Source: CAZBLP01 sp964492825
Lineage (GTDB): Bacteria > DYJV01
Direction: 5' to 3'
Length of the DNA: 31,857 nucleotides
Assembly: GCA_964492825.1 (NCBI GenBank)
Contig: CAZBLP010000018.1
Span: 1 to 31,857 of the forward strand
Shown piece by piece: positions 30,335 to 31,857 of this stretch. The notes beneath the pieces were generated by a model. The model made no database searches and was not told where the DNA came from. It worked only from the letters and a program-made list of their open reading frames with translations. Position 1 is the stretch's first letter; each line of letters starts with the position of its first letter. A program made the translations under genes and the position numbers.

Positions 30335-31857
30335 TTATTTTACAAAGCTTTGAGAATTTATATAATTCACTATTCCTTTGGCTATTCCTTTGGCAATCAT
30401 TTGCAAATAAAATTTGTCTCTCAATCTTTTGTTTTCGGTTCTATTGGATATAAAAGAGTTTTCAACAAGAATAGCAGGCATTCTTGTACCCATCAAAACA
30501 TAAAAGGGAGCATCTTTGACTCCTAAATCTTTTATATAAGAATACTTTCGTTTTAAAGTATTAATTAGAGAATTTTGAACAATTTGTGCAAACTCTATAG
30601 ACTCCTTATACTTTGCTGTTCTGACCAAATCCTCTAGAATATAATCTACATCATTATAATAGCTCATTCTGTTCAAATATCTTTGATTTTTGGAATAATT
30701 TAGAAAATATGTTTCAAATCCATGTAGTTTCCTGTGCCTGCTTGCATTGCAATGCACTGAAATAAAAAGATCAGCATTGTTCTCATTAGCAAATTTTGCT
30801 CTTTCTTCAAGAGATAAAAATGTATCATCGTCTCTTGTTAGCAAAACAGTATAATTTTTATTATTTAAATATTTTTTAAGATAATATTTTAAATATTTCC
30901 CAATTTTTAATGCAACAACTTTCTCCTGCAAGTTGTAATATGTTGCTCCTGGATCATGTCCACCATGCCCAGGGTCAATAATTATTGTAGATATTGTGTC
31001 ATGAGGTTTCATAAATTTCTTAACTGTTCTGGATTTCCTCTTATTTTTTTCAAAATCAACTACAATTCTAACTGGATTTTTAAGAGTAAAATAGTTAAAA
31101 GATGCAAGATATTTTACTTTGATTTTTATTAATATGTTTTTAGGATAAGTTTCAATATATATATTTTTTTTTATACTATTTCTGTTTAAAGGTAATATCT
31201 TAAACTTTTCTGATTTACCTGTTCTAAAAAGTTTTACATAAATAATGTGATTTTTCTTCTTAACTGAAAATTGAGGCAAACCATTTAAATTAAGCACAAC
31301 TCTACCGAAATTTTTCATCCCAAAAGTTTTTATTTTATATAGGTTAACTTTATGCTTATAAAAAATTTTTTTCTTCTTATTTGTTTTTTTGGAAATATTA
31401 ATCTTTTTTAAATACTTATTTTTTCTATAAATATATTTTAAAAACTTTTTTGATTTATAATAAAAATCTCCTTTGGGATATAGTCTAATATTTTCTTGCA
31501 ATTCATTAATTGCCAATTTTGGTATATTTTTGTAATAATAATAAATTCTTGCACTATAATATTTCACATCATCACAAAACGATGACTTTGGAAATTCTCT
31601 AACAAATCTGTAATAACTTCCAATAGCAAGATCAGCAAAAATCTCCGAACCGTAATATCTGCATAAATAATAGTACGTATTTCCTATTAAAAAAAATGAT
31701 TTTTGTTTTATATCTGAGTATTTACTTATTTTATAGAGGTAATATAGGTTGTTTATAACTTTATTGCTGTATTCTCTTTTGTTTCTTACTTTTTTGGTTT
31801 TTAATTTTTTATATAAGGATAAGCTGTATAGATATTTTTGATTTAACTTCTTATAAG
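30335..31857 (-). CDS. N-acetylmuramoyl-L-alanine amidase with AMIN-like and repeat regions, 5' end outside window
   Basis: The frame stays open to the right edge (507 readable codons), so a GTG at 31567 is internal rather than the start. The first part read (edge to about 31450) is Tyr-rich helical sequence such as FADLAIGSYYRFVREFPKSS and KLAINELQENIRLYPKGDFY, which looks like TPR-type repeats. Next is an AMIN-like beta domain (about 31300-31050; FGRVVLNLNG, NPVRIVVDFE). The C-terminal Amidase_3 domain has the zinc residues in IIIDPGHGGHDPGA, LQEKVVAL and ISVHCNAS, plus the catalytic Glu in ILVENSFISN. It cleaves the amide bond between muramic acid and the peptide during cell separation. 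The AMIN domain usually targets such enzymes to septal wall or the secretin complex. Confidence 0.9.
   Translation of the reverse strand, partial: YKKLNQKYLYSLSLYKKLKTKKVRNKREYSNKVINNLYYLYKISKYSDIKQKSFFLIGNTYYYLCRYYGSEIFADLAIGSYYRFVREFPKSSFCDDVKYYSARIYYYYKNIPKLAINELQENIRLYPKGDFYYKSKKFLKYIYRKNKYLKKINISKKTNKKKKIFYKHKVNLYKIKTFGMKNFGRVVLNLNGLPQFSVKKKNHIIYVKLFRTGKSEKFKILPLNRNSIKKNIYIETYPKNILIKIKVKYLASFNYFTLKNPVRIVVDFEKNKRKSRTVKKFMKPHDTISTIIIDPGHGGHDPGATYYNLQEKVVALKIGKYLKYYLKKYLNNKNYTVLLTRDDDTFLSLEERAKFANENNADLFISVHCNASRHRKLHGFETYFLNYSKNQRYLNRMSYYNDVDYILEDLVRTAKYKESIEFAQIVQNSLINTLKRKYSYIKDLGVKDAPFYVLMGTRMPAILVENSFISNRTENKRLRDKFYLQMIAKGIAKGIVNYINSQSFVK

Overview
The window is A+T-rich (about 70% by eye), gene-dense bacterial DNA from a Gram-negative-type cell. 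It has signal peptides, a sigma-54 (NtrC-type) regulator, HtpX, DedA, TrkA/TrkH and a cell-wall amidase. No phage, plasmid, IS, CRISPR, tRNA or rRNA genes were seen. The gene mix and AT-rich style would fit the Deferribacteres (Deferribacter/Calditerrivibrio/Flexistipes relatives), but that is a guess without a search. A run of exactly 100 Ns at 8703-8802 marks a scaffold gap, so this is a draft genome or MAG, and one gene (a ZIP metal transporter) is broken by the gap.

Layout. 1-1431 (minus): small exported proteins of unknown function, with CxC motifs or a Gly-rich sequence. They are divergent from an NtrC-family regulator (1625-2956) across a 193-bp region that holds a near-consensus -24/-12 promoter and a 21-bp-phased direct repeat. 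3041-3892: htpX, convergent with the regulator and separated from it by a strong bidirectional terminator. 4143-8424: gdhA followed by a large pseudo-receiver/PEP-pyruvate-binding protein. 8473-9547: the broken ZIP transporter and a YgjP-like metallohydrolase. 9596-10785: a promoter, a short leader ORF with three consecutive Trp codons, an intrinsic terminator placed directly before a ribosome binding site, a 70-aa protein of unknown function, and hisF. 17333-10782 (minus): an overlapping rnr / SNF2 ATPase / rqcH operon. Then cfa (+), uvrB (-), a 420-bp intergenic region with inverted repeats, and trkA-trkH (+). 31857-23850 (minus): amidase, rluA-type gene, uvrA, a serine-palmitoyltransferase-like alpha-oxoamine synthase, a GNAT-like protein and dedA, packed as one run.

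How the genes may work together. The left end looks like an envelope-stress or metal-response locus resembling zraP/zraSR. The rnr-SNF2-rqcH operon joins RNA decay, a RapA-like ATPase and ribosome-associated quality control. The oxoamine synthase/GNAT/DedA trio suggests synthesis and membrane handling of an unusual (sphingoid-like) lipid. The most striking single item is the Trp-codon leader and attenuator architecture upstream of the small unknown gene and hisF, genes not known to belong to tryptophan biosynthesis.
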